A stretch of DNA of 64,000 nucleotides. It comes from Botrytis cinerea B05.10. Lineage: Eukaryota > Ascomycota > Leotiomycetes > Helotiales > Sclerotiniaceae. The notes beneath the pieces were generated by a model. It made no database searches, had not been told where the DNA came from, and saw only the letters and a program-made list of their open reading frames with translations. Made by a program: the position numbers and the translations under genes. Positions 45,765 to 58,024 of this stretch are shown piece after piece; the stretch's first letter is position 1, and each line of letters begins with the position of its first letter. Where the stretch lies: positions 124,001 to 188,000 of the forward strand of contig NC_037314.1 in the NCBI RefSeq assembly GCF_000143535.2, in the 5' to 3' direction.

Positions 45765-47084
45765 ATGCTCATCAGCACTCTGAAATCATATCGGTCGCCC
45801 AACAATATGGGTAAACAACTGAACTCCAAATACTTCAAGACGGAAGAGACGGAAGCAGATGCTGCAAACAACATAACAGCACCGAGCTTTCAAGGCAAAT
45901 TGGATCTCTCCTCATTTACATACTCTCCAAATCCACCTTCACGCTCCCGCCGACAAAGTCCCCAAATAAATTCCAGGAATCTCCTGTTAGAAGCATCGGC
46001 ATCAAAGGCAGCCCTTTCTTCTCTGAATCAGGATTCCTACACCGAAGCTCCCAATGTCACAACAGATTCTCAATCAGAATTCAAAAGGAACCGGTTGGAG
46101 GCTTGGAATTGCAAATTGTCCGAGCAAGCAACGCATGAACACGGGAACCATGGATTTGGAATGACTTATAATGAAGCTGAACTTAGCTCCCCAGAGCAGC
46201 ACGATCGACTCATTAAAATTGAGCTGCGTGGCGATTGTACGCCTTCCCCTATGACTTTGCCTATGCCGACAAGTGTTCAAAAGAGGCAGTCATCTACAAT
46301 GTGCCCCTCCGAAGTTCCTAAACATGCAAACGCATCCCCTTCTCCTTCAAAACGCAGGCTCGAGCCACTCTCCGCTTCACCAGCAAGCAACCCCTCTCCG
46401 GCCAAAAAACGTCGTTCCCGCGCTGGCGGAGGCTACAAGCCTCCATCTCACTATGCCCACCTCTCTTTTCTCCCCGATGTCATATCATCTGATCTCCTGT
46501 GTCTTTTCGTAGGTCTCAATCCAGGTTTATTAACCGCTCAAGTTGGCCACGCCTATGCACATCCTTCTAATCGTTTTTGGAAAATATTGTATTCGTCAGG
46601 CTGTACTACTCGACTTTTGAAGGCGGAGGATGATGTAAAGTTACCAGAGTTATATTCTTTAGGAAATACAAATATTGTGGAAAGACCTACGAGAAATGGC
46701 GGGGAGTTGTCGAAAAAAGAAATGGATGAGGGAGTCAGTTCGTTGGAAGAGAAAATTAGAATTTATAGACCGGAGGCTGTGGCATTGGTTGGGAAGGGCA
46801 TTTGGGAGAGTGTGTGGAGAGTAAAAAAGGGGAAGGCTATGGCAAAGGATGAGTTCAGATATGGGTGGCAATCGGAAGAAGAGAATTTGGGTGTTGTAGA
46901 GGGTGAAGATTCTTGGGGGGGAGCTAGGCTTTTTGTGGCATCTAGTACATCTGGGTTGGCAGCATCATTATCGCCTGCGGAAAAGGAGTCGATATGGAGG
47001 GAATTGGGCTCTTGGATTGAGCAAAGAAGAAAAGAAAGAGATGGCCTAAATGGAGTGAAAGAAGAGGTAGAGGATTGTGGCTGA
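45765..47084 (+). CDS. G/T(U) mismatch-specific DNA glycosylase (MUG/TDG family)
   Basis: An intronless 439-residue protein. The first 230 residues are disordered, Ser/Pro-rich and end in a basic stretch (PSPAKKRRSRAGGGYK) that may be a nuclear localisation signal and DNA contact. The catalytic domain starts with LPDVISSDLLCLFVGLNPG, where GLNPG (250-254) holds the Asn that activates water in MUG/TDG enzymes. GHAYAHPSNRFW (261-272) and VASSTSGLAA (391-400, the intercalation-loop region) follow. It removes U or T from mispairs with G in base-excision repair, as S. pombe Thp1 does. Between the two motifs is an acidic/charged insertion (EEENLGVVEGEDSWGG). Met15 at 45807 is a possible alternative start. 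Confidence 0.92.
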   Translation: MLISTLKSYRSPNNMGKQLNSKYFKTEETEADAANNITAPSFQGKLDLSSFTYSPNPPSRSRRQSPQINSRNLLLEASASKAALSSLNQDSYTEAPNVTTDSQSEFKRNRLEAWNCKLSEQATHEHGNHGFGMTYNEAELSSPEQHDRLIKIELRGDCTPSPMTLPMPTSVQKRQSSTMCPSEVPKHANASPSPSKRRLEPLSASPASNPSPAKKRRSRAGGGYKPPSHYAHLSFLPDVISSDLLCLFVGLNPGLLTAQVGHAYAHPSNRFWKILYSSGCTTRLLKAEDDVKLPELYSLGNTNIVERPTRNGGELSKKEMDEGVSSLEEKIRIYRPEAVALVGKGIWESVWRVKKGKAMAKDEFRYGWQSEEENLGVVEGEDSWGGARLFVASSTSGLAASLSPAEKESIWRELGSWIEQRRKERDGLNGVKEEVEDCG

Positions 47085-47350
47085 GTTATCCAATTCAAAA
47101 ATGTACATGGTGCTTATAAACTTGGATATTTCAACTACATAACAAGATAGATGTATTCGCTTATGATACTAAACATCTAGATCTTCAGGTTGAAGTTATA
47201 AATTCTAATTCTGGGCGATTAACAGTATTTATGAATGTGATTCGTCTCAATAGGGACCAAAGATTGAATCCAATTCCTGAATTGAGAGTTATATATAAGC
47301 AGGGCCAATCGGTATATCATCATCACATAATTTACGATTATCCCTCCGCA

Positions 47351-48701
47351 TCACAATATCTCCAGAACAACCTTCCCCTTAACCCTCGCACTCTCAATAA
47401 TCTCGATAGCTCTCATCCATCCCTCCGTCTCCTCATTCAACGCATCTTTAATCACCTCCTGAATCTCAACCTGCACCTCTCCTCTCTCAGCCAACCCCAC
47501 TATCTTTTCCAAATACTCGGATTTGGTATGCAGGGATATCACGGCATAACGAGGACCCCATATGAAACCGGATATGTAACGCCAGATTTGAATGGGGTTT
47601 TTAAAGAAGGTCACGGGTCCGCCGAGGCCTTTCACGTCGGTTTTGTCGCCTACGATGGTTGTGTAGGCGCCGTGGGGATGGAGAAGAGTTTGCTGTGTGG
47701 GGCGTTAGGTATTGGGGGGTAGAGGGCAGAAGGTAGGAGGGGTAAGAGAGTGTTTGGGATCTGGAGGGGAGGACGCACGTAAGATGGTATGAGGTCTGTT
47801 CCTCCCACACAATCTATTAGTAGATCGTATTCTGTTGAATTGTTTTTGCTGTTGATTAATGTCTGTAAAACTGGCTGGGAGGTATAATCTATTGTTTCGT
47901 CTGCTCCTAGACTTTTAACATACTCAATATTTTTGGTGGAGCAGATGGCTGTGACGTGACAGTCGTATAGGCTTTTCGCTACTTGAAGATGTGTTAATAG
48001 TGTTTTAAAATATGTCAAAATCTCGATAATGAGTGAAGAGACACTCACATTGAACAGCCCATGAACCACACCCTCCTGATGCTCCTCGTACAATCACTTT
48101 TCTTTGCGAATTACTCCTAGCTGCGGGAAGCCAATCCAAAGCCGCAAACATGGTCAATGCAACGAGAGGAATCGATGCCGCGGCTTCATGAGACAAACAG
48201 TTAGGTTTTTTGACCACTGGGTCTGAAGCTGGATTAACAGCAATGTATTGACTGAAAGTTCCTTGGCCGAACTATTCGGATCAGCAAAGGATTCAAATAT
48301 TCATTAACCAATTTCAATACCTCCCGGCCTGTCCATGAACCATGTCCAAATCGTGATTCCCAAGCCATTCAGTCACAAATACGCAAGTAGACGAATGAAC
48401 ATACAACTTGAAACAACAATCCAAAGACCTCGTCTCCAACAGACCAATTCCCCTTCACCTGATCTCCAATGGCTACAATAGTGCCGGAGAAATCACGCCC
48501 CATGCCTTTCGAGCCAGAGACTACGGACACTATACCTGCCCGCCATAATTGTGTATCAACGGGATTTATAGATGCGAAATGGACTTTGATCAAGAGAGTT
48601 TTGGGAGTTTGGATCGATGAGATGTCTTGTTCCTCGATGGTAAGAGGGCCCGCAAGAGTACCGAAGCGTAGAGCTCTGTAGGTTGAAGGAAGAGATGTCA
48701 T
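47351..48701 (-). CDS. MDR-family zinc-type alcohol dehydrogenase-like oxidoreductase
   Basis: Four exons (48701-48405, 48271-48049, 47981-47779, 47692-47351; introns 133, 67 and 86 bp) give 354 residues. Joins restore GLLFQVFGQGTFSQYI, WAVQLAKSLYDC and PSYQTLLHPHGAYTTIVG. It has the GroES-like N-domain (LLIKVHFASINPVDTQLW, GRDFSGTI) and a Rossmann fold with GASGGCGSWAVQLAK near residue 155. ADETIDY and DCVGGTD are further family marks. The zinc ligands of classical ADH are absent, so it belongs with RTN4IP1/quinone-reductase-like members (in fungi often called zinc-type alcohol dehydrogenase-like). It is a paralogue by family, not a close duplicate, of the reductase at 17.6 kb. Substrate is unknown. 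Intron 3 uses the less common donor GTGCGT. Confidence 0.88.
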
Positions 48702-49292
48702 GGTTGGGAATTATGAAGATGCTGATACGTGATGAAAATTTTGATGATGTTGCCAGGGCCTCACAATCGTTCCATTTCCTTTTGAGGTCTTGGACAAAAT
48801 GTGACCTGATGATACCCTAGGTATTCATGTATAATATCGTCATAAGCAATGGGAGATGAGGGGAACTCGTATTGGGGCCCAAGAGATGTTCTAGGATGGG
48901 ATGGTGTGGGTGCCAAATCCGAAGCTCCAAAGATTGAACATACTTTGGATGGTTTTGATACAAACATACACACACACATAAGATGATTGAAGATAAGTCA
49001 ACATGAAACTCGAATGTCGATTTCGTACAATCATTGCTTCACGTTGAAATAACAGCATCGCATGTTCGGTGAATCCTGGTGGAGCATTGACACTGACGAG
49101 GCTGAAGTGAAGTGTCACTCAAAAAAAGAAGCTCGAACAAAAAGTTAAACCTGACGGAGTAATAACCTTAGAGACCCTCAAGAAAAACAGCTCGTGGTGG
49201 GGCGCAGTTTCAATACTACACCACACCTTTCTTTCGTCTCTTGAAGATCATTGCATTCCTTGACATCTTGTGAAAGTTTAAGGCCTTTCATT
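48702..49292. promoter_or_regulatory. Divergent promoter region (oxidoreductase / karyopherin)
   Basis: 590 bp of head-to-head spacing with a short CACACA run near 48967. No specific factor site is assigned. Confidence 0.45.
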
Positions 49293-52200
49293 ATGGCGTT
49301 TGCGATCGAAGTTCCTGGGGAGGCAGCTCCTCTGAATCCTCAACAGGTATATCTAGCCTTGCAGTCGGCAGGGTCCTCGCAACAGCTAGCTATCCAAACT
49401 GGGACGCAACAACTAGAAGCTTGGAAGACACAGCGAGGATACTATACTTTACTGCAGGTATTTTCTCCATGACTGTTGGAGTTTGGGCACCACAGCTAAT
49501 CCTTTTGCTTAGGCAGTATATCTCGATAAGTCCCTACCCTCCGAAGTAAGATATCTTGCCGTCATACAATTGAAAAATGGCATCGATAAATACTGGCGAA
49601 AGACAGCTCCAAATGCTATTACTGCCGAGGAGAAAGAGAACATTCGATCACATCTGCTAGAAAGTGGATTCGAAGAGTCCGATCCTCAACTTGCTCTACA
49701 AAATGCCTTGGTGATTTCGAAAGTAGTCCGAGTGGATTATCCTATGGATTGGCCGGATGTCCTTACGAATTTGATTAGAATGCTACGAACTGCAAACGAA
49801 ACAAATCAACTTCATCTGCAAAGAGGAATGTTGATATTGCTACAGATTGTGAAAGAGCTGGCTACCGCCCGATTAAGAAGGTCTCAGACGAGCTTACAAT
49901 CAGTCACGCCGGAGATGGTATTCTTGTTGAGCGGCATTTATACACAAAAGGTTTCACAATGGCTTGGGTTATTTGCTGAGAACTCTTCAGGTGATCAAGG
50001 GAGTGCTATAAATGCTATGGAAAACAGTCTGATTGCGATCAAAATTCTTCGACGACTTCTCATTGTGGGTTATGAATTTCCAAATCATGATAAGGATGTT
50101 CAGCAAATATGGCAACAATCGCAACAACAGTTTGGTCAACTCCTCACAATAGTAAATGAAGAATCTACAGTTTTGGCATCACCTGCTAAGGAACTAGCTG
50201 AGAAGCACCTCGTACAATTTGCAAAACTACATGTCCAAATGTCAAATACACATCCTGCTGCATTCGCACTCTTGCCTAATTCTATAGATTTGGTAAGAGG
50301 ATATTGGGGATTCGTTTCTAAATTTGGAGATTCTTATGGGTCAGCAACACAGGATTTCAGTGCCAAAGCGTTGGCAACTGATGGTGGATCAAAACAAGAT
50401 AGACCGATCATGGAGAAGTTATGTCTAAAAGGTCTCACTCTATTGCGAGCTTGTATGAAGATGGTATTTAGTCCAACACAATCCTTCAAATACCGAACTC
50501 CCGAAATTAAAGAAGAACAGCGACAAGCTGTAGCATTCCTCAAATCGCAATTGCTTTCTGAACAACTAATAGCCGAAATGGCAAGTGTTATCGTTACTAA
50601 ATTCTTCGTTTTTCGTCAAGTTGATCTAGAAGCTTGGGAAGAAGATGAGGATGAGTGGGAGATACGTGAAGAAGGTGGTGGAGATACTTGGGAATTTGAA
50701 GTTCGACCTTGTGCGGAAAAGTTATTCATGGACCTCGTCATCAACTTCAAAGATCTTCTAGTGGCACCACTGTTACAATACTTCCAATCGGTTACAGGTA
50801 GTAATGGGCAATCTGTTGTCACCAAGGATGCTGTGTACACTGCCATGGGATTATCTGCTGCTGTTATACATCAAAGCTTTGACTTCGATACCTTCCTTAC
50901 TTCAACTTTAGTTAATGACGTTCAACAAACCGGTCAAAGCTGGAAGGTACTTCGTCGACGAATTGCCATTCTACTTGGCCAATGGATTCCTGTCAGAATA
51001 TCACAAGCTAATAGACCATTGGTATATCAAATCTTTCAACATCTTCTTAAATCAGAAGATGAAACCAATGATCATGTCGTTCGCATTACTGCAGCTCGTC
51101 AGTTCAAGGCGATTGTCGATGATTTCGAATTTCACGTTGAACCTTTTCTACCATATGCTCCCGATATTCTTGGTCGTACTATGGCTTTAATTCAAGAGGT
51201 TGAGAATACGGAAACAAAATTGGTGATATTGGAAACGATCAGAATGATTGCTATCAGGTTAGAAACTCACATCTCTCCGTATGCAGATCAAATTGTTTCT
51301 ATTCTACCAGGTCTTTGGGAAGCTTCTGGAGAAGAACATCTTCTCAAACAGGCTATATTAACAATCATGTCTACTCTTGTATCTTGTATGCAAGGACAAT
51401 CTGAACGATATCACTCACTAATCTTACCTTTAATTCAACGAGCTGTGGAACCCGGTTCAGAAATGCAAGTCTACCTGATGGAAGAAGCTCTTGACTTGTG
51501 GGCACAAATCCTCGCCCAATCATCGTCACCTGCATCCCCTGAGGTTCTAGCTCTCATTGACTGCGCATTTCCTCTACTTGAACTCGGTTCTGATCATCTT
51601 CGAGTCATTCTTGGCATCGTGAACGAATATATTTTATTAGCACCAGAAGCTATGCTGGGTGATGCAAATCGACTTCGAATTGTTTCATACATGACCAGCT
51701 TATTAGGAGTCACCAAGCGTGATCTTGCCGGCCTTGTCACAACAACCGTCGAGGACTTGATTCGTGCTGCTGAAAAATTAGGAGGTTCAAATGGTGTTAC
51801 ACAAATCACAAAAGACCTACACGAATGTGGATATACGGAAAAGATCTTCTCGGGACTTCGCGATGCTTGGGAAGCCCATCAAACTACTGGTCCCGAACGT
51901 AAATATCCCAAATTAGATGACGTAGTTGAGACAGATTACTTTACCATTCTGGCTCGCATCGCACTAGCAGATCCAACTGTTTTCGCTAATCTCCTTATGA
52001 GTATCGACAATGATCTTGAGAATATTTGGAAATGGTTAAGTGAAGAGTGGTTCCATCATTTCGACAGTATGGCCAATATCGAAAGACAAAAGTTGAGCTG
52101 TCTGGCTTTGACACGTCTTTTGGAGTTACCTTCTCCAATGACGCAAATCATTCTTTCGAAACTTCAAGATTTCTTTTCAATGTGGACAAGTGTTATTAGT

Positions 52201-52482
52201 GAGATGATGGCGGGGAGAGATGATATTGGAGGAGATAATTTGATATGGGGAGAACAACAAGCGTTTGAGGGTGAGACTCAGGAGGATAAGAGAAAGAGGG
52301 AATGGAATATGGTGGATCTGGTTCATAGGGTTAATGCGTGGGAATTTGTAAAGGCGAGATTGGGGGAGGTGGTCAGGGCTTGTGGGGGAGAAGAGAATTT
52401 TGAAAGGGAATTTGCGAGTAATGTTGATAGAGACGTATTGGAAGGGTGGGGAAAGTTGGGAGAGAAGAGGGAATTTGATTAG
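49293..52482 (+). CDS. kap120: Karyopherin beta, Kap120/importin-11-like
   Basis: Two exons (49293-49457, 49513-52482; 55-bp intron with GCTAATCC branch) give 1044 residues. The importin-beta N-terminal domain spans about residues 25-100 (QLAIQTGTQQLEAW, VRYLAVIQLKNGIDKYWRK). The rest is a continuous array of HEAT-type helical repeats. The acidic insert EAWEEDEDEWEIREEGGGDTW followed by CAEKLFMDLV is typical of the Kap120/importin-11 branch. It imports cargo such as Rpf1 and takes part in 60S ribosomal subunit biogenesis in yeast; the vertebrate relative imports UbcM2 and PTEN. Length and the insert make Kap120 the best fit within the karyopherin family. The short first exon was chosen because MAFAIEVPGEAAPLNPQQVY gives the usual N-terminus. 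Confidence 0.93.
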
Positions 52483-53206
52483 GCGAGTTTGGGGTGTAGG
52501 TGGAGATTGGTAGAGATGAAGTTGAGAAGAAAGATGAGAGACGAGCTTAAATTTAGGATTAGAGATGACAGATGAGAAATCAGAGATGAGAGATTAGAGA
52601 TGAGAGGAATTTGATGTATGTATGTATGTGTATATATATGTGATTCCGAGCCAGCACACTTAGAAATATAACAAACACATGCACATTCACATAAATCAAG
52701 AGATACATATGCGTTATATTCCCCTACCCTCCTTCCAAAATGAAGGATTCAACATTTAACATTTAACATTTAACATTCCAATTAATATAAGAATCAAATA
52801 GCATACATATATATACAGATATACATACCTACATAACCTTGTCAAATATATATACGTACAATTTAAGCGAAGTAGCATAGCATAGGATAGGATAGCATAG
52901 GATAGCATAGGATTATAAGATTCTTTTCGGTTGTCGCCTTGTGATATGATATGATATGATTGATATCTTTCTTTCTTTCTTTTACTTTGTTTGAAATTTT
53001 CTTTTCTTTTCTTTTTCACAAATGACAAGTGGCAAACATCTACCTATCTACCGACCTAAGTATTTAGATAGATAGATAGATATAATCATTATGTATTCAT
53101 TCATTCATTTCTCTATCTACCCTTTCCTTTCCTCCCTGCTCTCCCACCTACACCTATTAATTTCTATTTACATAATTCTCGTCTCTTATCTATTCCTCTA
53201 CTCCCC

Positions 53207-53237
<31 letters not shown>

Positions 53238-53514
53238 TTCTTCTTCAAACCAAGCCCTTTAACATCCTAATCTTTAATTCCATTGCATGCGTGATTTCTT
53301 TTCCGTGATTTCATCATTCCATCATTCATCTATTCATCATGTATTAAACCAACCTAAACGAAATTTATCTAATCCAATCCAATCCAATCCAATCCAACCA
53401 ACACCCTGCTCAAACACAATAAAGCAAAAATACATTCATTCATTCATTCATTTATAATCGTATCCAACAACCTCTCCTCTTTTGTCTCCACTCCCTCTGT
53501 ATTCCTTCACCCCC
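52483..53514. repeat. Microsatellite-dense convergent intergenic region
   Basis: In about 1 kb between two gene 3' ends lie at least eight simple repeats. They include GATGAGA-type units (52520-52610), GTAT (52615-52630), AACATTT triplicate (52750-52776), GATAGCATAG (52880-52915), CTTT (52968-52982), TAGA (53068-53082) and CTT repeats (53206-53236). CAATC (53370-53396) and ATTC (53430-53450) follow. No gene is seen. Confidence 0.8.
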
Positions 53515-56168
53515 TTAATGAAAATCCAACCTCACAATACTAAAAAGCATATTTTGCAACACATGCACCATAACCACGACGCCCGTAGGCAACAGCTCAG
53601 GCCACGCCGCCAAATCTCGCTTTCCCTCCGCCGTCACATTAATCTTCCATCCCCACCAAAGAATTCTCCTTGTGATCCAGCCCGCCACAATCTCACAACC
53701 CCATGTAACAATCGACGCGTAGAACGTGAGGCGGAAATCGTATTGCGGGGTTGCATTTGATAGGGGGATGTCGGAAGAGGGGAGATGGTGAGGAATGTGT
53801 GGTATGGAAGGGAAGAGATTGTGGGCAATAGAGGAGAGGGTTTGGTTTGTTGGTAGAGGAGATATTGGTATGTCGAATGCGAAGTAGGGATAAACGTCTT
53901 TATTAGCACCGTAATGTAGAACCAAGATACTTCCTAGAAAAGTAAGCATTGAGACGTTTTCGCTCAAGCCTCGGAGGAAGATGTTTCGGGTGCAGAATTT
54001 TTGATATGCGGTATATGATTGACCGTTAAACCCGAGAAATGTGAGAAGCGAATGAAAGGGTGCGGAGAAGGTGAGTGGTGCGAGGAGAATCAGGAAGGAA
54101 GAGGACATTATTTGGAGGTAGATAAATTGTTGAGGTGATCGAAGACGAGCATATAAAGCGCGGACGTAGGTTTGGTAGGTTAAAGCGAAGTAGCTTAGAG
54201 ATCATGTTAGTTTTTTACGAAGAAAGATACAAATTGGGAATCTTACAGTTTAAAAATCCAACCAAGGGGGTAACTGCCTACTCTTTCACCCTCGTTACCC
54301 CCCAAAATCCACCCGCATAATCCATCCAATAAATGAACCGTCACAACCCAACTATAAACATATACGAGAGTTTCAATCGTACTATGTGGTAACGTTCGCA
54401 AGTATATCTCTGCATAAGTTTCTCCCAATAGGTAAGTCAATATAGCTATGAGGAGAGCCGAGCAAAACCACATAAACCTCACAAAACTTGCTGGCAACCA
54501 ACGTTTCCTCAGCATACGTGAAGCATCTCTTGAACGATAAATATCATCCGATGCTAAAGCTACCTCTAGAGAAGCATTTGGATCAAAAGTACTTTGACTT
54601 CGAATAATATTTGCTCTTCGTGGTCGATCTCTTGCATTGATTGTATCGATATCACCTGTCCACCATGAAGAAGTGAAAAGTCGTTGAGTTTCAGAAAGAG
54701 GAATACGTAAACCAAGGTGTCGTTCATGATTAAGGAGGATAGCAAATGCAACTAATAATGGGATTGCCATAGCGAAAAATGTCCAGCATATCCACGCTGT
54801 GTTATGGGATGTAATATATCGAAGTTCGGGTATACAGTAAAAAGGTATCGGGGCTGCTATTGACATTGCGGCAATAATAGAGACTGTAATGGGAAAACCA
54901 AGACTTTTAGGCCACCTAATACATGTTAGTGTATATACCAATCAGATCCAACAAGTCCAAATATACCAATTCAGCGAATAAATGTTGAAGACTTTGGTAA
55001 TCCACATTAATGCTGTTATATTATAGAAACCATAATATACGAATAGAAAGAACCAAAAGTTAATTTCAACTCTAGCTTCTCCGTGACCTGGTATCTTGTG
55101 TCCGAAGATGGTCGATGGTGCATCCACTATGTTGTCGTCATCTGGAAACTCGTATTGTGGAAATGGTAGCGCACACCATGCAACAGCCTAATATTCTCAA
55201 ACGGTTAGTAAAAGCTGTTCAATGTATCTGTGCATCCGCAGCTTTTCAATATGAAATTCGTGACAGCTTTTCCCGAACTAAATTAAATGACGCTCCGCTG
55301 GCCCTCCGGGGGCCACTGCCGTGGAGGCCGACTAGCATATTATAAGAAAAATATCGAGCGCAGCGAGCTATGGGGGTTTGGGGACTAGCCCCCATCATCA
55401 TCCCAAAAGAAACGCTGACGTGGGTGCAGAGTAGTAGAGTGCAGGGGAGAAAAGCATAGAGACTTTGGCATTGAGAAATTCCCACCCATATTATCCCCAT
55501 CATTCCCTACCCACCCCAGCCACTACAGCGTAGGTAGGATACTAGAAGATGGGATATGAAGAACCGTAAGAACATTGGTCTAGAAGCATTGCCTGATCAA
55601 CTCAAGCTTACGCGTATAAAGATCCCCTCATAAACCAAATATTTATGTCCCTCACTTCACTCCACAAGTCTTTTGTTTCCCCCAATGTCCACCGCACAGA
55701 AATCTGCATTCCCATCCCTCCTCCCCTTCGCCTTCGCCTTCAAACCCAAAAAACTAAAGAAACCCCCTCCATCTCACTCACCAAAACACTCGGCGCCCCA
55801 ACCAATACTCCCCACCTCCACCACCACCTCTCCACACACCCCGCCACACTCCTCTGCTTCGGCTCTATCCACGTATCCCTAAACTCTCCTCCCCATTTCC
55901 TGACCTTCCCTCTCCATCCGTACACTCCCCCCTCGTCCTCCTCATCCCCATCACAATAATATCCATCCACTCCCCCCTCATCTCCCTCATCTCTCCCTCC
56001 AAACGCGCCGCCACACCCATCAATAGAAAATCCTAAGAGAGATTTCCTGCGCGCGCGCCCATTCGTATCGGTATGCGCATTTGGCACTGCACGAAATCGG
56101 CCTAGTAAGGGAGAAGATTCGTTTTGGAAGCGTTCGCGTCCTTGGTCGAAGGTGAAGAAGGAAGGCAT
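53515..56168 (-). CDS. Uncharacterised fungal multi-pass membrane protein
   Basis: Four exons (56168-55782, 55187-54967, 54915-54247, 54193-53515; introns 594, 51 and 53 bp) give 651 residues in one frame. Exon 1 encodes MPSFFTFDQGRERF, ESSPLLGRFRAVP, then a Gly/Asp-rich acidic segment and a conserved-looking WIEPKQ...ERWWWRWGVLV. The joins give PSVLAVAWCALPFP, YSLNWWPKSLGFP and WIFKLYFALTYQTYV. I count about ten hydrophobic helices: one at residues 115-135, several through exons 2-3 around INFWFFLFVYYGFYN, and four in exon 4. A cytosolic-looking loop with Arg/Ser (RPRRANIIRSQSTFD) lies between helices 4 and 5. I recall similar proteins in other ascomycetes but no assigned family or function. 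Intron 1 is ten times longer than its neighbours and carries a GC-rich repeated element. Confidence 0.78.
55288..55396. repeat. GC-rich dispersed element, copy 1 (inside intron)
   Basis: Two GC-rich blocks lie in otherwise AT-leaning DNA. Block one (55288-55329) reads TGACGCTCCGCTGG, then CCTCCGGGGGCC, then ACTGCCGTGGAGGC. Block two (55353-55396) is GAGCGCAGCGAGC followed by a hairpin-capable TGGGGG...CCCCCA. Block one matches 59745-59777 in reverse orientation, differing by an inserted CCTCCGGGGGCC-like segment. Block two's GAGCGCAGCGAGC resembles GAGCGAAGCGAAG at the other copy. Such imperfect, structured repeats suggest a short non-autonomous mobile or MITE-like element. Confidence 0.55.
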
Positions 56169-58024
56169 TTCTTTCTTGGGCTCTTTCTTATAGGCTATTC
56201 CATGAGAGAGGGCTGATTGTCGGATGTAGTGGATAGGAGGTATTGGATAGGAAGGAAAGTAGGCATGCAGATACACAAACTCGACCCTCCTGGATGCAAG
56301 AGTAGATTGAACAACTGTGTATCGGTGGACTTGTATGTATGTGAGAATGCGTATCGTGAGACGTTGTAAATGTAATTGTGACCGTAACTGTAACTGTATG
56401 TTGAATCGAATCCAAATCCGAACCCAAATCCCAATCCCACTTGCGTATACGATAGGAAAGAAAAGATACAAACCCAAACGAAGCAGAGAATCTTATGTAT
56501 GTGCAAAGAAAAGTTCAGAAAAGTTCTTGAGATTGATGTATGTACCTATGTATATACCCTTGATCTCCAAATCGCAAATTGCAAATTGCAGATGGAATTC
56601 AGACGGGATGGAGAGAAATCTTTTTCTCGGGGTAGTAACGTATGTATGTAACCTTGTGAGACAAAGTGAGGAGTGGAAAGTTGTTCTCCCTCCCACTCCT
56701 ATGTCCCCGCCCCTCGCCTCTCCCTCCTCACCGAAAGAAATTGTTGTGGTTGTTGTTTTTATTCCAACAAGGCTGGCGCCGCAGCCGGGGTGGATTATTT
56801 ATTTTATGTTAACTTATCTTATTTTACTCCGTCGGTTTATTTACTCAAGCAAAGGTAAAGAAAGGTAAGGGTGCTCGCTCTATTTACCCGTCGAACCAGC
56901 CAACCAAAATCCGGCTAAGATTAGATAGAGTACACAGTATGTAGGGAACCCTTGAGCGTGAAGTTTATTGGGGTCGAATTTCCTTATCGGTGAGAGCTTG
57001 CTTGCTTGCTTGATGATGGATTGAGCTTAACTTGATCAGTCCTCGAGTGACTTATTGTGAGTAGACTCCGTTCTCTGTGCTAGCACTAGACTAATGAAGA
57101 AAAGCAGTGAAAAAAAGTGGGATTTTGGAGGGGTGAACCGTGTGCGAGTTGTGAAGTGGGATGTGGGATGTGGCTTGAGGGTATGATGTGATTTAGAGGA
57201 AATTTTTGGGAGTGTGGGTTTCGGGAGTTGGGGAGATGGAGAAGGGATGGGATGGGACAGGATGAGTGAGTTGTAACTTGTGTTATGTGTTGTGTGGTGT
57301 TGTGATGTGTGTTGATGTGTGTTGATGCTGGTTGTGGGTTGTACGAGAGAGACTGCATTTTTCGAGGGGTGGGACTATGCTGCGAGACTGTGGACATATG
57401 CTGGGTGGGAGAGAAGAAATGACGGGGCCAGAGGAAAGGGAAAGAATAAGAACGTAAAGAGGGAGAGGTAACGGTAATGGCAATGGCGATGGCGATGGCA
57501 CTTTGATTCATAGGTATGCGTTGATGTTATGTGGATATGTGGATATGTGAATGCAGAGAATGATAGATACTCATAGACGATATGTATGATGTTGCATAGC
57601 AAGGTGGCATAGATAGATAGATAGATAACTTGGATTGAATGAATGAGTTTCGCGCTGGATTCTGCTATATTTCTGTTCTGTTCTGTCCCCATCCATCCAT
57701 CCATCCATCCCAAAATCCAAAATATTATCCAAATTGACATCAATATATTATTTGATCCCAAGTCAACAAATATCCTTAAACCTCATCGCTGGACCCTCTC
57801 CGCTGAATGAGTATATCCAACCCAAGATCAAGATATCCGGCACTCTGATGCAAAAGTCCTCCCTCTCGTCATGAAACCATTTCCTCCCTCTGGTTAACCT
57901 TTCCTGCTCTCCCTCATCATGTATAAATGCAATGCCGTCTATGTGATGAATTTACCTGGTCCCCTCAACCAACGCCCAACAACATGTTTTGTGACTTTTG
58001 ATTCCCATTCCCCGGATGGAGTAT
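56169..58024. other. Intergenic region with short simple repeats
   Basis: 1.9 kb upstream of the multi-pass-protein gene and downstream of the APRT gene. It contains a TCCATCCATCC array (about 57690-57711), GATA/TAGA repeats (about 57610-57625) and purine-rich (GTGG/GTTG) sequence between 57110 and 57320. Open frames (up to 183 codons at 56317-56868 on the plus strand) are low-complexity or Arg/Cys-rich, without domains. Confidence 0.45.

Noticed and set aside
55246..55503. 85-codon minus-strand frame inside intron 1 of the multi-pass gene
   Set aside because: It spans the GC-rich repeat, and including it would break the join AP-SVL/AVAW-CALPFP that fits the family. Treated as intron.
56317..56868. 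Plus-strand frame of 183 codons upstream of the multi-pass gene
   Set aside because: Rich in Arg and Cys with TGTATG-type microsatellite sequence; it lies in the leader of the minus-strand gene. Not protein-like.
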